Positions 43,490-52,961 of a DNA stretch of 64,000 bases are shown here, piece by piece (position 1 is the stretch's first letter; every line of letters starts with the position of its first letter). The DNA comes from Prosthecodimorpha hirschii (GTDB lineage Bacteria > Pseudomonadota > Alphaproteobacteria > Rhizobiales > Ancalomicrobiaceae), in the NCBI RefSeq assembly GCF_001305515.1, contig NZ_LJYW01000001.1:3476734-3540733 (forward strand), in the 5' to 3' direction. Position numbers and translations under genes: made by a program. The notes beneath the pieces are model-generated. The model was not told the DNA's origin, searched no databases, and saw only the letters and a list, made by a program, of their open reading frames with translations.

Positions 43490-44566
43490 ATGCTGACCCG
43501 CGTCGACGAGACGGACGAAACGGCCGCGACGGGCCCGGCCCGCGGCCGGACCAACTTTCCCTTCACGGCCATCGTCGGCCAGGAAGAGATGAAGCGCGCG
43601 CTGATGCTGGCGGCCGTCGACCCGGGTCTCGGCGGCGTGCTGATCCTCGGCGATCGCGGCACCGGCAAATCGACCGCGGTGCGCGCCCTGGCGGCCCTGC
43701 TGCCGGAGCGTCGTGCCGTGGCCGGCTGCCGGTTCGCCTGCGATCCCGACGACCGCGACGACCTGTGCGCGGAGTGCGCCGCCGCAGGTCCGCGCAGCCT
43801 GCGGGTCGTGCGGGTGCCGATCCCGGTCGTCGACCTGCCGCTCGGCGCGACCGAGGACCGCTTGGTCGGGGCGCTCGACCTGGAACGGGCCCTGACCCGC
43901 GGCGAGAAGGCCTTCGAACTCGGCCTGCTCGCCCGGGCCCATGGCGGCTTCCTCTATATCGACGAGGTCAACCTGCTCGAGGATCATCTCGTCGACCTCC
44001 TGCTCGACGTGGCGGCGTCGGGCTCCAACGTGATCGAGCGCGAGGGGCTCAGCCTGCGCCATCCGGCTCGCTTCGTGCTCATCGGCAGCGGCAATCCGGA
44101 GGAGGGCGAGCTGCGCCCGCAGCTGCTCGACCGGTTCGGCCTTGCGGTCGATGTCGGCACTCCCGCCACGGTCGCCGAACGGGTCGAGGTCGTGAAGCGG
44201 CGCACCGCCTTCGAGCGTGATCGGGCCGGCTTCGCGGCAGCCTGGAGCAAGGACGAGGCCAAGGCGCGCCGCCGCATCGTCGTCGCCCGCAAGGCGCTCG
44301 AAGCCGTCGCGGTGCCGGATGCCGCCATCGAGCGGGCCGCGCAACTGTGCATCGCGCTCGGCACCGACGGCCTGCGCGGCGAACTGACCATCATCCGGGC
44401 CGCCCGGGCGCTCGCCGCCCTCGAAGGCGCCGCGGCGGTCGGCGACGACCAGATCCGCCGGATGGCCCCGTCGGCGCTGCGCCATCGGCTGCGCCGCAAC
44501 CCGCTCGACGATGTCGGCTCGACCGCCCGGGTCGAGATCGCGCTGCGCGAGGTGTTCGCGTCATGA
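43490..44566 (+). CDS. bchI: Magnesium chelatase ATPase subunit I
   Basis: A 358-residue AAA+ ATPase that forms hexameric rings with BchD and drives Mg insertion by BchH. Walker A is ILGDRGTGKSTAVRALAALL, Walker B is GFLYIDEVNLLEDHLVDLLL, sensor 1 is FVLIGSGNPEEGELRPQLL, and the arginine finger follows. A Cys-rich segment between Walker A and B (CDPDDRDDLCAECAAAG) is typical of BchI from purple bacteria. It starts 32 bases after hemA and overlaps bchD by 4 bases. Confidence 0.96.
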   Translation: MLTRVDETDETAATGPARGRTNFPFTAIVGQEEMKRALMLAAVDPGLGGVLILGDRGTGKSTAVRALAALLPERRAVAGCRFACDPDDRDDLCAECAAAGPRSLRVVRVPIPVVDLPLGATEDRLVGALDLERALTRGEKAFELGLLARAHGGFLYIDEVNLLEDHLVDLLLDVAASGSNVIEREGLSLRHPARFVLIGSGNPEEGELRPQLLDRFGLAVDVGTPATVAERVEVVKRRTAFERDRAGFAAAWSKDEAKARRRIVVARKALEAVAVPDAAIERAAQLCIALGTDGLRGELTIIRAARALAALEGAAAVGDDQIRRMAPSALRHRLRRNPLDDVGSTARVEIALREVFAS

Positions 44567-46317
44567 CCGCGCCGGACCGGACCCAGCAAGCCTTCGCGGA
44601 TGCCTCGCGGGCCGCCGATCTGATCGCGGTCGACCCGGTCGGATTGGGCGGTCTCATTCTCGGCGGCGGCCGCGGCGCGACCGACCCGATCGTCGAACGG
44701 CTGGTCGCACAGCTCGGACCGGGCATCGCGCTGCGCCGTCTGCCGGCCTCGATCGATCCGGGTCGGCTCGACGGCGGGCTCGATGTCGCCGCGACGCTGG
44801 CCGCCGGCCGTCCGGTCGACCGACCCGGACTGCTCGCCGAGGCGGCCGGAGCCCTGCTGGTGGTGCCGTCGGCCGAACGGCTCGGCACGGCCACGGCCGG
44901 CCGGCTGGCCGCCGCGCTCGACCGGTCCGACACCGTGCCGCCGGCCGCCGCCCGGCGCCCGCTCCAGACGCTGCCCCCCATCGTCGTCGCGCTCGACGAA
45001 GGCGGCCCGGACGATCCGCCGCTGCCGGGCGCGCTCACCGACCGGCTCGCCTTCCGGATCGACCTGTCCGCGGTGCGGCTGGCCGACCTGGTGCCCGAGG
45101 ACGAACCGGACATCGAGGCGGCGCGGGCTCGGCTCGGCGCCGTCGACCTGCCGGATCCGCTCCTTCACGCGCTTGCCGAGGCTGCCATCGCGCTCGGGGT
45201 CGGCTCGCCGCGAGCGCTCATTCTGGCGGCGCGCACCATGCGGGCGTCCGCGGCGCTGGCCGGCCGGTCTGTGCCGGCCGACGAGGACGTCGTCGCCGCC
45301 GCCCATCTGGTGCTGGCGCCGCGTGCGACCCGCTGGCCGATGCAGGAACCGGAGGCCGCCGAACCGCCGCCGCCGCCCGCGGAGGCACCGGACGATGCGG
45401 CCGAGACCGACACCGATCCGTCCGATCGCCCGCTCGCCGACCGCGTGATCGAAGCGACCGCCGCCCTTCTGCCGCCGGACCTGCTCGCCCGCCTCGCCAC
45501 GGCTCGCTCCGCCCCGCGTTCGGCGGCGGATGGCCGGTCCGGACCCGATCGCAGGACGCCGCGCGGCGCCGGCGGCCGGCCGCTGCCGAGCCGGCCCGGC
45601 CGGCCGACCGGCGGCGCGCGGCTCGATCTCCTCGAGACCCTGCGCCGTGCCGCGCCCATGAAGCGCCTGCGCGCCGCGCCGCCGCCCGGCATGATCGTGG
45701 CCGTGCGCCCGGCCGACCTGGCGATCCGCCGGCACCGCCGCCATGCGCGCTCGACTACGGTCTTCGTCGTCGATGCCTCCGGGTCGTCGGCCCTGCACCG
45801 GCTCGCCGAGGCCAAGGGGGCGGTCGAGATCATCCTGTCGGATTGCTACGTCCGCCGCGATCGCGTCGCCCTGCTCATCTTCCGGGGCCGCGTCTGCGAG
45901 ACCGTGCTGCCGCCGACCGGCTCGCTCACCCAGGCCCGGCGCCGCCTCGCCGACATGGCTGCCGGCGGCGGTACGCCGCTCGCCGCCGCGATCGAGGCCG
46001 GGCTCGCGCTGGCGCTGCGTCTGGGACGGGCCGACGAGGCGCCGAACCTCGTCTTCCTGACCGACGGGCAGGGCAACGTCGCCCTCGACGGCGCCGGCGG
46101 GCGGGGCCGGGCGGAGGCCGATGCGCTCGCCGCGGCGGCCCGGCTGCGCGTCCACGCCGTCCCGACGCTGATGCTGGACATTTCCGATCGCCCCAATCCA
46201 CGCGCCGGTCGCCTCGCCGAGGCGATGGGCGCCACCTACCTGCCGCTGCCGCGCGCCGATGCCGGCGTCGTTGCTGCGGCCGTCCGTTCCAGGGTGCCGG
46301 CCCGTCGCGCCGGCTGA
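44563..46317 (+). CDS. bchD: Magnesium chelatase subunit D
   Basis: A 584-residue adaptor subunit. The N-terminal half is a degenerate AAA+ domain (LGGLILGGGRGATDP lacks the Walker A Lys), followed by an acidic, Pro-rich linker (EPPPPPAEAPDDAAETDTD, about residues 265-285), and then a C-terminal integrin-I/VWA domain with the MIDAS motif DASGSS (about residue 403) and FLTDGQGN. It bridges BchI rings to BchH. Unusually, the next gene is dxs, not bchO, and a hairpin-repeat array begins 4 bases after the stop. Confidence 0.95.
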   Translation: MTAPDRTQQAFADASRAADLIAVDPVGLGGLILGGGRGATDPIVERLVAQLGPGIALRRLPASIDPGRLDGGLDVAATLAAGRPVDRPGLLAEAAGALLVVPSAERLGTATAGRLAAALDRSDTVPPAAARRPLQTLPPIVVALDEGGPDDPPLPGALTDRLAFRIDLSAVRLADLVPEDEPDIEAARARLGAVDLPDPLLHALAEAAIALGVGSPRALILAARTMRASAALAGRSVPADEDVVAAAHLVLAPRATRWPMQEPEAAEPPPPPAEAPDDAAETDTDPSDRPLADRVIEATAALLPPDLLARLATARSAPRSAADGRSGPDRRTPRGAGGRPLPSRPGRPTGGARLDLLETLRRAAPMKRLRAAPPPGMIVAVRPADLAIRRHRRHARSTTVFVVDASGSSALHRLAEAKGAVEIILSDCYVRRDRVALLIFRGRVCETVLPPTGSLTQARRRLADMAAGGGTPLAAAIEAGLALALRLGRADEAPNLVFLTDGQGNVALDGAGGRGRAEADALAAAARLRVHAVPTLMLDISDRPNPRAGRLAEAMGATYLPLPRADAGVVAAAVRSRVPARRAG

Positions 46318-46320
46318 CAG

Positions 46321-46526
46321 GCGGGCTTTCCCGCCGCATCGCGGGCTGGTCCCGCCCGGTTGCGGGTTCGCCCGCCGGAATGCGGGTTCGCCCGCCGAAT
46401 TGCGGGTTCGTCCCGCCGGAATGCGGGCTGGGCCCGCCAGTCACGCGGGTTCGTCCCGCCAACATGCGGGCTCGCCCCGCCAGAAACGCGGGTTCGTCCC
46501 GCCAACGTGCGGGTTCGTCCCGCCAA
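46321..46526. repeat. Array of ten tandem 20-22-bp hairpin units between bchD and dxs
   Basis: Ten contiguous units begin at 46321, 46341, 46362, 46382, 46402, 46423, 46445, 46466, 46488 and 46509. Each has GCGGG-loop-CCCGC (consensus GCGGGTTCGTCCCGCCAAC), so each is a small 5-7-bp stem loop, with a short variable spacer. The array almost fills the 221-base gap and ends 12 bases before the dxs ATG. Variation is mainly in the loop (TTCG, CTTT, CTGG, CTCG) and spacer, while stems are conserved. It is too short and too uniformly palindromic for CRISPR. An RNA-level or protein-binding role is possible. Confidence 0.85.
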
Positions 46527-46538
46527 TGAGGTGCTGAC

Positions 46539-48383
46539 ATGGCCCCGGAAGGAAACGCTCTCCTGTCCCATATCGCCGTGCCGGCCGACATCCGGGCACT
46601 CGACCCCGCGCTGCTGCCGCGGCTCGCCGACGAGTTGCGCGGCACGCTGGTCCGCTCGGTGTCGCGGACCGGCGGCCATCTTGGCGCCAGCCTCGGCGTG
46701 GTCGAACTGACCATCGCGCTGCATCGGGTGTTCGACACGCCCGACGACATCCTGATCTGGGATGTCGGCCACCAGGCCTATCCGCACAAGATGCTGACCG
46801 GACGGCTCGGCCGGCTGGAGACCATCCGCCAGGGCGGCGGGTTGTCCGGCTTCACCAAGCGCGACGAAAGCGCCTACGACCCGTTCGGCGCCGGCCATTC
46901 CTCGACCTCGATCTCGGCCGCGCTCGGCTTCGCGGCTGCCCGCCGCCTGCTCGGCCGGTCCGGACGGGTGGTCTGCGTCATCGGCGACGGCGCTCTGTCG
47001 GCGGGCCTCGCCTATGAGGGCCTGAACAATGCCGGCGCCTCCGGGCTGCCGGTGACCGTCATCATCAACGACAACGCCATGTCGATCTCGCCGCCGGTCG
47101 GCGCCCTGTCGGGCCATCTCGACGCCCTGGCGGGGGGCACCAACGCGCCCGAGAACCTGTTCACGGCGCTCGGCTTCACCTATCGCGGCCCGGTCGACGG
47201 TCACGACATGACGGCTCTGGTCGAGGCGCTGGAGGCGGTCCGCGATTGCGGCGGGCCGGTCGTCCTGCATGTCCGCACCGAGAAGGGCCACGGCTATGCC
47301 CCGGCCGAAAAGGCCGCCGACCGCCTGCACGGCGTCACCCCGTTCGATCCGGCCACCGGCGTGCAGGCCAAGCCGAAGGCCCTCGCGCCGAGCTTCACCC
47401 AGGTCTTCGCCGATGCGCTGATCGCGGAGGCACGCGACGACCGGCGCATCGTCGGCATCACCGCCGCGATGGCCTCCGGCACCGGCATCGAGCGCTTCGC
47501 CAAGGCCTTCCCGGACCGCGCCTTCGATACCGGCATCGCCGAGCAGCATGCCGTCACCTTCGCGGCCGGCCTCGCCTGCGAGGGCATGAAGCCCTTCTGC
47601 GCGATCTACTCGACCTTCCTGCAGCGCGCCTACGACCAGATCGTCCATGACGTGGCGATCCAGCACCTGCCGGTGCGCTTCGCCATCGACCGGGCCGGCG
47701 TGGTCGGCGCCGATGGGGCGACCCATGCCGGCAGCTACGATCTGGCGATGCTCGCCTGCCTGCCCGGCATGGTCGTGATGGCGCCGGCCGACGAGGCCGA
47801 ACTGCGCGACATGGTCGCCACCGCCGCGGCCTATGACGAGGGGCCGATCGCCTTCCGCTTCCCGCGCGGCGACGGCTTCGGCGTCGATCTCAGCGAACCG
47901 GCGCGCGTGCTCACGATCGGGCGCGGCCGCATCTATTCGGAAGGCGAGGATGTCGCGATCCTGTCGCTGGGCACCCGGCTCGCCGCCGCCGGCGACGCCG
48001 CCGACCGGCTGGCGCGCGACGGCATCTTCGCCACGGTGGTGGATGCCCGCTTCGTCAAGCCGCTCGATGCCGAACTGATCCTGTCGCTGGCCCGCCGCCA
48101 TCGCGTCCTGATCACGGTCGAGGAGGCCGCCGGCGGCTTCGGCACCGCGGTCCTCAGGCTCATCGCCGAGGCGCGCATGCCGGTCGGACGCCTGGTCGTG
48201 CGGACCCTCGCCCTGCCGGACCGGTTCCTGCCCCATGACGGCCCCGGCGTCCTGCTCCAGGCGGCCGGGCTCGACGGCGCCGGTATCGCCGAGGCCGCCC
48301 GGTCTGCACTCGAACAGACCCGTCCGCGCATGGCCAACCGGCCGGTTCTGGTCGCCGCCGGACTGCCGGGATTCGTGTCATGA
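46539..48383 (+). CDS. dxs: 1-deoxy-D-xylulose-5-phosphate synthase
   Basis: A 614-residue thiamine-diphosphate enzyme at the entry to the MEP pathway, feeding carotenoids, phytyl tails and quinones. Landmarks: [20 protein letters not shown], the TPP-binding [19 protein letters not shown], and the catalytic [20 protein letters not shown]. Length is normal. A weak GAGG lies at 46528-46531. The gene sits between bchD and bchO, splitting the bchIDO group usual in purple bacteria. Its stop overlaps bchO by 4 bases. Confidence 0.95.
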   Translation: MAPEGNALLSHIAVPADIRALDPALLPRLADELRGTLVRSVSRTGGHLGASLGVVELTIALHRVFDTPDDILIWDVGHQAYPHKMLTGRLGRLETIRQGGGLSGFTKRDESAYDPFGAGHSSTSISAALGFAAARRLLGRSGRVVCVIGDGALSAGLAYEGLNNAGASGLPVTVIINDNAMSISPPVGALSGHLDALAGGTNAPENLFTALGFTYRGPVDGHDMTALVEALEAVRDCGGPVVLHVRTEKGHGYAPAEKAADRLHGVTPFDPATGVQAKPKALAPSFTQVFADALIAEARDDRRIVGITAAMASGTGIERFAKAFPDRAFDTGIAEQHAVTFAAGLACEGMKPFCAIYSTFLQRAYDQIVHDVAIQHLPVRFAIDRAGVVGADGATHAGSYDLAMLACLPGMVVMAPADEAELRDMVATAAAYDEGPIAFRFPRGDGFGVDLSEPARVLTIGRGRIYSEGEDVAILSLGTRLAAAGDAADRLARDGIFATVVDARFVKPLDAELILSLARRHRVLITVEEAAGGFGTAVLRLIAEARMPVGRLVVRTLALPDRFLPHDGPGVLLQAAGLDGAGIAEAARSALEQTRPRMANRPVLVAAGLPGFVS

Positions 48384-49330
48384 CCCATCCGGGCGCGGTG
48401 GCGGCTGCCTCTCCGCCGGCGCGGCGCTCGCTCGCCACGCTGGCGCGCCTGCGCTTCGATCGCGACGGGCAGGACTGGCCGAACCGGGCGGCGAGCCGCT
48501 TCGTCCGCGCCGATATCCTGTGGCACGTCCAGGTCATGGGCTCCGGCCCCGCGGCCCTGCTGATCCACGGCACCGGCGCCTCGACGCATTCCTACGCGGC
48601 GCTCGCGCCGCTTCTGGCCCGGCATTTCACCGTCGTGCTGTGCGACCTTCCCGGTCACGGCTTCAGCGAGCCGCTGCCGTCCGGCCGCACCAACCTGCCC
48701 GGAATGGCGGCCGCCCTGGCGGCCCTCCTGCGCGCGCTGGAGGTCGAGCCGGTGCTCGCCGTCGGCCACTCCGCCGGGGCGGCGATCGCCTTGCGGCTAT
48801 GCCTCGACGGCGCCATCCATCCCGGTCTCGTGGTCAGCCTGAACGGCGCGCTGGCCGGCTTCGGCGGACCGCTCGCCCGGGCCGTCTCGCCGGTCGCCCG
48901 GTTCCTGGCGCTCAACCCGCTCCTGCCGCGCTTCTTCGCCCGCCGGGCGCGCGATCCGGCCGTGGTCGACAGGCTCCTGGAGCGCACCGGATCGCGGCTC
49001 GATCCGGCCGCTGCCGGCTTCTACCGGCGGCTCGCCGCCGATCCCGACCAGGTCGCCGCCGCCTTCGGCATGATGGCCGGCTGGGACCTGGAACCGCTGT
49101 TGCGCGACCTGCCGCGCCTGAAGGTCCCGGTGCTGCTGGTCGCCGGCGCCCGCGACGGCATGGTGCCGGCCCGTCAGGCCGGCGAGACGGCCCGCCGTCT
49201 GGCGCGGCCCGAGATCGTGGAACTGGCCGGGCTCGGCCACCTCGCCCATGAGGAGGCGCCCGACCGCATCGCGGCGCTGATCGCGGCGGCGGCGGTGCGC
49301 CACGGACTCTTGCCGGAGGGTGCCCCATGA
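48380..49330 (+). CDS. bchO: BchO alpha/beta hydrolase (magnesium chelatase accessory protein)
   Basis: A 316-residue alpha/beta hydrolase fold protein. The oxyanion segment is [20 protein letters not shown], the nucleophile elbow is VGHSAGAA (Ser near residue 132), and the C-terminal catalytic His region is [15 protein letters not shown]. BchO is encoded with chelatase genes in many bch clusters, but its reaction is not established. ATGA overlaps join it to both dxs and crtI. Confidence 0.92.
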   Translation: MTHPGAVAAASPPARRSLATLARLRFDRDGQDWPNRAASRFVRADILWHVQVMGSGPAALLIHGTGASTHSYAALAPLLARHFTVVLCDLPGHGFSEPLPSGRTNLPGMAAALAALLRALEVEPVLAVGHSAGAAIALRLCLDGAIHPGLVVSLNGALAGFGGPLARAVSPVARFLALNPLLPRFFARRARDPAVVDRLLERTGSRLDPAAAGFYRRLAADPDQVAAAFGMMAGWDLEPLLRDLPRLKVPVLLVAGARDGMVPARQAGETARRLARPEIVELAGLGHLAHEEAPDRIAALIAAAAVRHGLLPEGAP

Positions 49331-50862
49331 GCGGACACGACGCCTCGCTGCATCGCGCCGCCCGCCCGGTCCGCCGCCAGCCGCATGCGGTGGTGATCGG
49401 TTCCGGCTTCGGCGGGCTCGCCGCCGCCATCCGGCTCGGCGCGCGCGGCTACCGGGTCACCGTGCTGGAAAGGCTCGAGCAGTCCGGCGGCCGCGCCCGG
49501 GTCCATCGGCAGGACGGCTTCACCTTCGATGCCGGCCCGACCATCGTCACCGCCCCGCATCTCTTCGCCGAATTGTGGGCGCTGTGCGGGCGCGACATGG
49601 CGGCCGATGTCGATCTGAGGCCGATCGATCCCTTCTACCGCATTCGCTTCCACGACGGCTCGACGATCGACTGCTCGGGCGATCCGGCCCGCATGCGCGC
49701 CGAGGTCGACCGCCTCGCCCCCGGCGACGGGCCGGGCTACGAGCGCTTTCTCGCCCATGCCGAGGCGATGTTCCGGGTCGGCTTCGAGAAGCTCGGCGAT
49801 GTGCCGTTCGACCGCGCCGCCGACATGGCGCGCGTCCTGCCGGAACTGGTCCGGCTCGGCGGCTGGCGGTCGGTGCATGCGCTGGTCTCGTCCTACGTCA
49901 AGGACGAGCGGCTGCGCATCGCGCTCGGCTTCCACCCGCTGTTCATCGGCGGCAATCCCTTCACGGCCACCGCCGTGCTGGTGCTGGTCTCCGCGCTCGA
50001 ACGGCGCTGGGGCGTGCATTTCGCCATGGGTGGGACCGGCCGGCTGGTCGCCGGCCTGGTCGGGCTGATCGAGCGGCAGGGCGGGCGCATCCGCCACGGC
50101 GCCGAGGTCGACCGCATCCTGGTCGAGAACGGACGCGCCTGCGGGGTGCGGCTCGCCGGCGGCGAGACGGTCCCGGCCGATATCGTCGTCTCCAATGCCG
50201 ATGCGGCCGCCACCTATCGCCAGCTCCTGCCGGCCGCGGCGCGTCGTCGCTGGACCGACCGCAAGGTCGGCCGGATGCGCCAGTCGATGAGCCTGTTCGT
50301 CTGGTATTTCGGGACCGACAGGACCTATCCGGAGGTGCCGCACCATACGATCCTGCTCGGCCCGCGCTATCGGGAGCTGCTGGCGGAGATCTTCGGCGCC
50401 CGTGCCCTGCCGGCGGATTTCAGCCTCTACCTGCATCGCCCGACCGCGACCGATCCGAGCCTGGCGCCGTCCGGCTGCGACGCCTTCTACGTTCTGGCGC
50501 CGGTGGCCAATCTGGATGCGCCGATCGACTGGACCCGTGCCGCCGAACCCTATCGCCGGGCGATCGCGGCCGAACTGGAACGCACCGTCCTGCCGGGGCT
50601 CGGCGCTGCGCTGGTCACCTCGCGGGTGACCACGCCGCTCGATTTCGCCGCCGATTTCCTGGCCGAGAAGGGCGCCGCCTTCGGGCCGGAGCCGGTGCTG
50701 ACCCAATGCGCGTGGTTCCGGCCGCACAATCGCAGCGAGGATGTGGACGGGCTCTATCTGGTCGGTGCCGGCACCCATCCGGGCGCCGGGCTGCCGGGCG
50801 TGCTGTCCTCGGCCCGCATCCTCGATCGGGTGGTGCCCCATGCCGATGCTCTCGTCCGCTGA
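49327..50862 (+). CDS. crtI: Phytoene desaturase CrtI
   Basis: A 511-residue FAD enzyme desaturating phytoene in three or four steps toward neurosporene/lycopene. FAD motif: VVIGSGFGGLAAAIRLGARG (about residue 22); family C-terminal motif: GLYLVGAGTHPGAGLPGVLS. It overlaps bchO by 4 bases and crtB by 23 bases. Its neighbours crtB, crtC and crtD show it works in the spirilloxanthin or spheroidene pathway; the absence of crtA here favours spirilloxanthin. Confidence 0.95.
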   Translation: MSGHDASLHRAARPVRRQPHAVVIGSGFGGLAAAIRLGARGYRVTVLERLEQSGGRARVHRQDGFTFDAGPTIVTAPHLFAELWALCGRDMAADVDLRPIDPFYRIRFHDGSTIDCSGDPARMRAEVDRLAPGDGPGYERFLAHAEAMFRVGFEKLGDVPFDRAADMARVLPELVRLGGWRSVHALVSSYVKDERLRIALGFHPLFIGGNPFTATAVLVLVSALERRWGVHFAMGGTGRLVAGLVGLIERQGGRIRHGAEVDRILVENGRACGVRLAGGETVPADIVVSNADAAATYRQLLPAAARRRWTDRKVGRMRQSMSLFVWYFGTDRTYPEVPHHTILLGPRYRELLAEIFGARALPADFSLYLHRPTATDPSLAPSGCDAFYVLAPVANLDAPIDWTRAAEPYRRAIAAELERTVLPGLGAALVTSRVTTPLDFAADFLAEKGAAFGPEPVLTQCAWFRPHNRSEDVDGLYLVGAGTHPGAGLPGVLSSARILDRVVPHADALVR

Positions 50863-51886
50863 CCGCCGCGCCTGCCGCAGGAGCCTCGCGGAGGGCTCGA
50901 AATCCTTCTTCGCGGCCTCGCTCTTGCTGCCGCCGCGGCTGCGCGGGCCGGCGACCGTGCTCTATGCCTTCTGCCGTGCGGCCGACGATGCGGTCGACGG
51001 CAGCGCCGATCCGGCCGCCGCGGTCGCCGACCTGCGCCGGCGGCTCGACCGCATCTATGCCGGCCGGCCGGCAGCCTGCCCGGTCGAGCGCCTGTTCGCC
51101 GATCTCGTCGAGACGATCGATCTGCCGCGCGCCTTGCCGGAGGCCCTGATCGAGGGCTTCGCCTGGGATGCGGATGGCCGGCGCTATGCCGATCTCGCCG
51201 CCCTGGAGGCCTATGCGTTCCGGGTCGCCGGCGTGGTCGGGATGATGATGTCGGTGCTGATGGGGCGCCGTTCGGAGGCGGCGCTCGCACGGGCCGCCGA
51301 TCTCGGCATCGCCATGCAGTACACCAACATCGCGCGCGACGTCGGCGAGGATGCCCGTGCGGGACGGCTCTATCTGCCGCTCGACTGGCTCGCCGCCGAA
51401 GGGCTGGACGGTCCGGCGCTGCTCACGGCGCCGTCCCCGTCGCCCGGCCTCGCCCGGGTGGTGGCGCGCCTGCTGGCGGCGGCCGAGAGCCACTATGCCC
51501 GCGCGGAAGCCGGCATCGCGCTGCTGCCGCCGGATTGCCGTCCGGCGATCCATGCCGCCCGCCTCGTCTATCGCGAGATCGGCCATCGCCTGGCCGCAGC
51601 CGGGCACGATTCGATTTCGGCCCGCACCGTCGTGCCCGGCCGGCGCAAATTGGTGCTGATGGCCGATGCCGTGGCGGCGGCGCTGCTTTCCGGATCGACA
51701 CCGCGCGCCGATGCCGCGCCGGACAGCGCCCGCGACCTGGTCGCCCGGCTTGCCGCCGAAAGGCCCGGCCCGGCCGCTGCGCGGCCCGGATCCGCCGCGC
51801 GGCTGATCGAGATCCTGACCATCCAGGAGGAGCGCCGCCGCGCGTCGCGGCGGCCGATGCCGGTGCGCGTCGGGGTCCGGTCATGA
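50840..51886 (+). CDS. crtB: Phytoene synthase CrtB
   Basis: A 348-residue squalene/phytoene synthase joining two GGPP molecules. First Asp-rich motif: FCRAADDAVDGSAD (DDAVD); second: TNIARDVGEDARAGRLYLPL (DxxxD). The ATG at 50840 lies 23 bases inside crtI, so translation is coupled. The C-terminus extends about 45 residues past the fold with an Arg- and Ala-rich tail. It overlaps the following small gene by 4 bases. Confidence 0.95.
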   Translation: MPMLSSADRRACRRSLAEGSKSFFAASLLLPPRLRGPATVLYAFCRAADDAVDGSADPAAAVADLRRRLDRIYAGRPAACPVERLFADLVETIDLPRALPEALIEGFAWDADGRRYADLAALEAYAFRVAGVVGMMMSVLMGRRSEAALARAADLGIAMQYTNIARDVGEDARAGRLYLPLDWLAAEGLDGPALLTAPSPSPGLARVVARLLAAAESHYARAEAGIALLPPDCRPAIHAARLVYREIGHRLAAAGHDSISARTVVPGRRKLVLMADAVAAALLSGSTPRADAAPDSARDLVARLAAERPGPAAARPGSAARLIEILTIQEERRRASRRPMPVRVGVRS

Positions 51887-52092
51887 CCGAGGCCGACGGC
51901 AGCAACTGGATGCTCTTCTCGGCCTTCGAGATGATGCTGGTCTTCCTGCCCGCCCTGGCCTTCGCCTGGTGGGAGCTCAGATCGCTGAAGCGGTTGCGCG
52001 AGGCGCGCGAGCGGCAGGAGCGAGAGCGCGACGCGCGGCCTCCGGACGCCGGCAGGTCCACGGGCGGGTCCGCGGGCGAGACGCGGCCATGA
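51883..52092 (+). CDS. Small single-pass membrane protein after crtB, function unknown
   Basis: A 69-residue protein with one hydrophobic segment (NWMLFSAFEMMLVFLPALAF, residues 8-27), ending in aromatic residues (WWEL) at the interface, then a highly charged stretch (SLKRLREARERQERERDARP) likely to be helical, and a Gly/Ser tail. It is coupled to crtB by ATGA and ends 5 bases before the convergent crtC. Small TM genes at this place occur in other clusters as unnamed proteins; a role near the carotenoid enzymes or the membrane is only suggested by location. Confidence 0.75.
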   Translation: MTEADGSNWMLFSAFEMMLVFLPALAFAWWELRSLKRLREARERQERERDARPPDAGRSTGGSAGETRP

Positions 52093-52097
52093 ACGGT

Positions 52098-52961
52098 TCA
52101 GGCGCGGCGCGGCATGCGGAAGGGCAGCATCATCTGCACGACCGGCCGGCGGAACCGATCCAGCGACAGGCTCTCGTGAATGCCGACGGCCGGCTCTCCA
52201 CCGATCGTCGCGGCGACCAGCGATCGGGCGTAGAAGGGCGCATCCTCGAGCGTCTTCAGGATGCGCGTGCTGCTGGCGTCCTCCGAGGCGACCGGGCGGG
52301 CGATCCGCCACAGGGTCGGCTTCAGGGCGACGAAGGGCGGCAGCGGCCCGGGCACCGGAGGGCCTGCCGGCGGGAAGGCCAGAGCGAAGCCGCGCGGCCC
52401 CTCCCGGCGACCCTCGACGGCGTAGCAGACCGTGGTGCCGGCCGGGTTGGTCAGGCGCGCCCAGGACCAGGACCGGAAGCCGGCCTCGATCGGCTCCGTG
52501 CCGCGATTGTGATCGAGATAGGCGTTGCCGCGCCAGGCAAGGCGCGGCTGTTCGAACGCGACCTCGATCCGGGCGACCGGCGCGATCGGGCGCCAGACAT
52601 GGCGGGCGTCCTCGCCGAGGGCGTAGTCCTCGGTGCCGAGTGCCGGCAGGTCGAGCCGGATCGTGCCCCGCAGACGGCGCGGCCAGGGCACCGCGATCTC
52701 GTCGATCTCGACGATCAGCTGCCGCCCCTCGCGCCGCATCCGGCTCGGCCCGACCTCCAGGAGGTCGGGGCCGCGCCGCAGCGCCCCGCGGCCGCGCTCC
52801 GTCATCGCCCAGGCCGCGCCGCGCCCGTAGAGCGCGACGTTGATGGCGACGTGATTCTCCGGATCGGCCGCACCGCGCCGGCGCGCGAAGGCGTAGTAGG
52901 GCGAGAAGACGCTGCCGACGAAGCCGATCACCGTGATCGCCGATGCGCCGTCGTCGCTCAC
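52098..52961 (-). CDS. crtC: Carotenoid 1,2-hydratase CrtC
   Basis: A 287-residue hydratase adding water to neurosporene or lycopene. It contains VIGFVGSVFSPYYAFARRRG, HVAINVALYGRG, AMTERGRGALRRGP and LAWRGNAYLDHNRGTEPIE, all typical of CrtC. The only canonical start is GTG at 52961, which overlaps the crtD stop in a GTGA. However, the 19 codons just upstream encode DFDHPVAPGGYAWWYLDG, which resembles the conserved N-terminus of long CrtC proteins and has no ATG, GTG or TTG before it. A CTG at 53018 or a lost start are options. Confidence 0.88.
   Translation of the reverse strand: MSDDGASAITVIGFVGSVFSPYYAFARRRGAADPENHVAINVALYGRGAAWAMTERGRGALRRGPDLLEVGPSRMRREGRQLIVEIDEIAVPWPRRLRGTIRLDLPALGTEDYALGEDARHVWRPIAPVARIEVAFEQPRLAWRGNAYLDHNRGTEPIEAGFRSWSWARLTNPAGTTVCYAVEGRREGPRGFALAFPPAGPPVPGPLPPFVALKPTLWRIARPVASEDASSTRILKTLEDAPFYARSLVAATIGGEPAVGIHESLSLDRFRRPVVQMMLPFRMPRRA

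Noticed and set aside
46321-46526. CRISPR array
   Set aside because: Units are about 21 bp with no 25-40-bp unique spacers, and there are no cas genes; each unit is itself a hairpin.
46259-46537. A repeat protein encoded across the bchD-dxs gap
   Set aside because: The repetitive peptide pattern results from the tandem DNA repeat read in frames that overlap bchD; unit lengths of 20, 21 and 22 do not keep one frame, so a repeat protein is not being selected.
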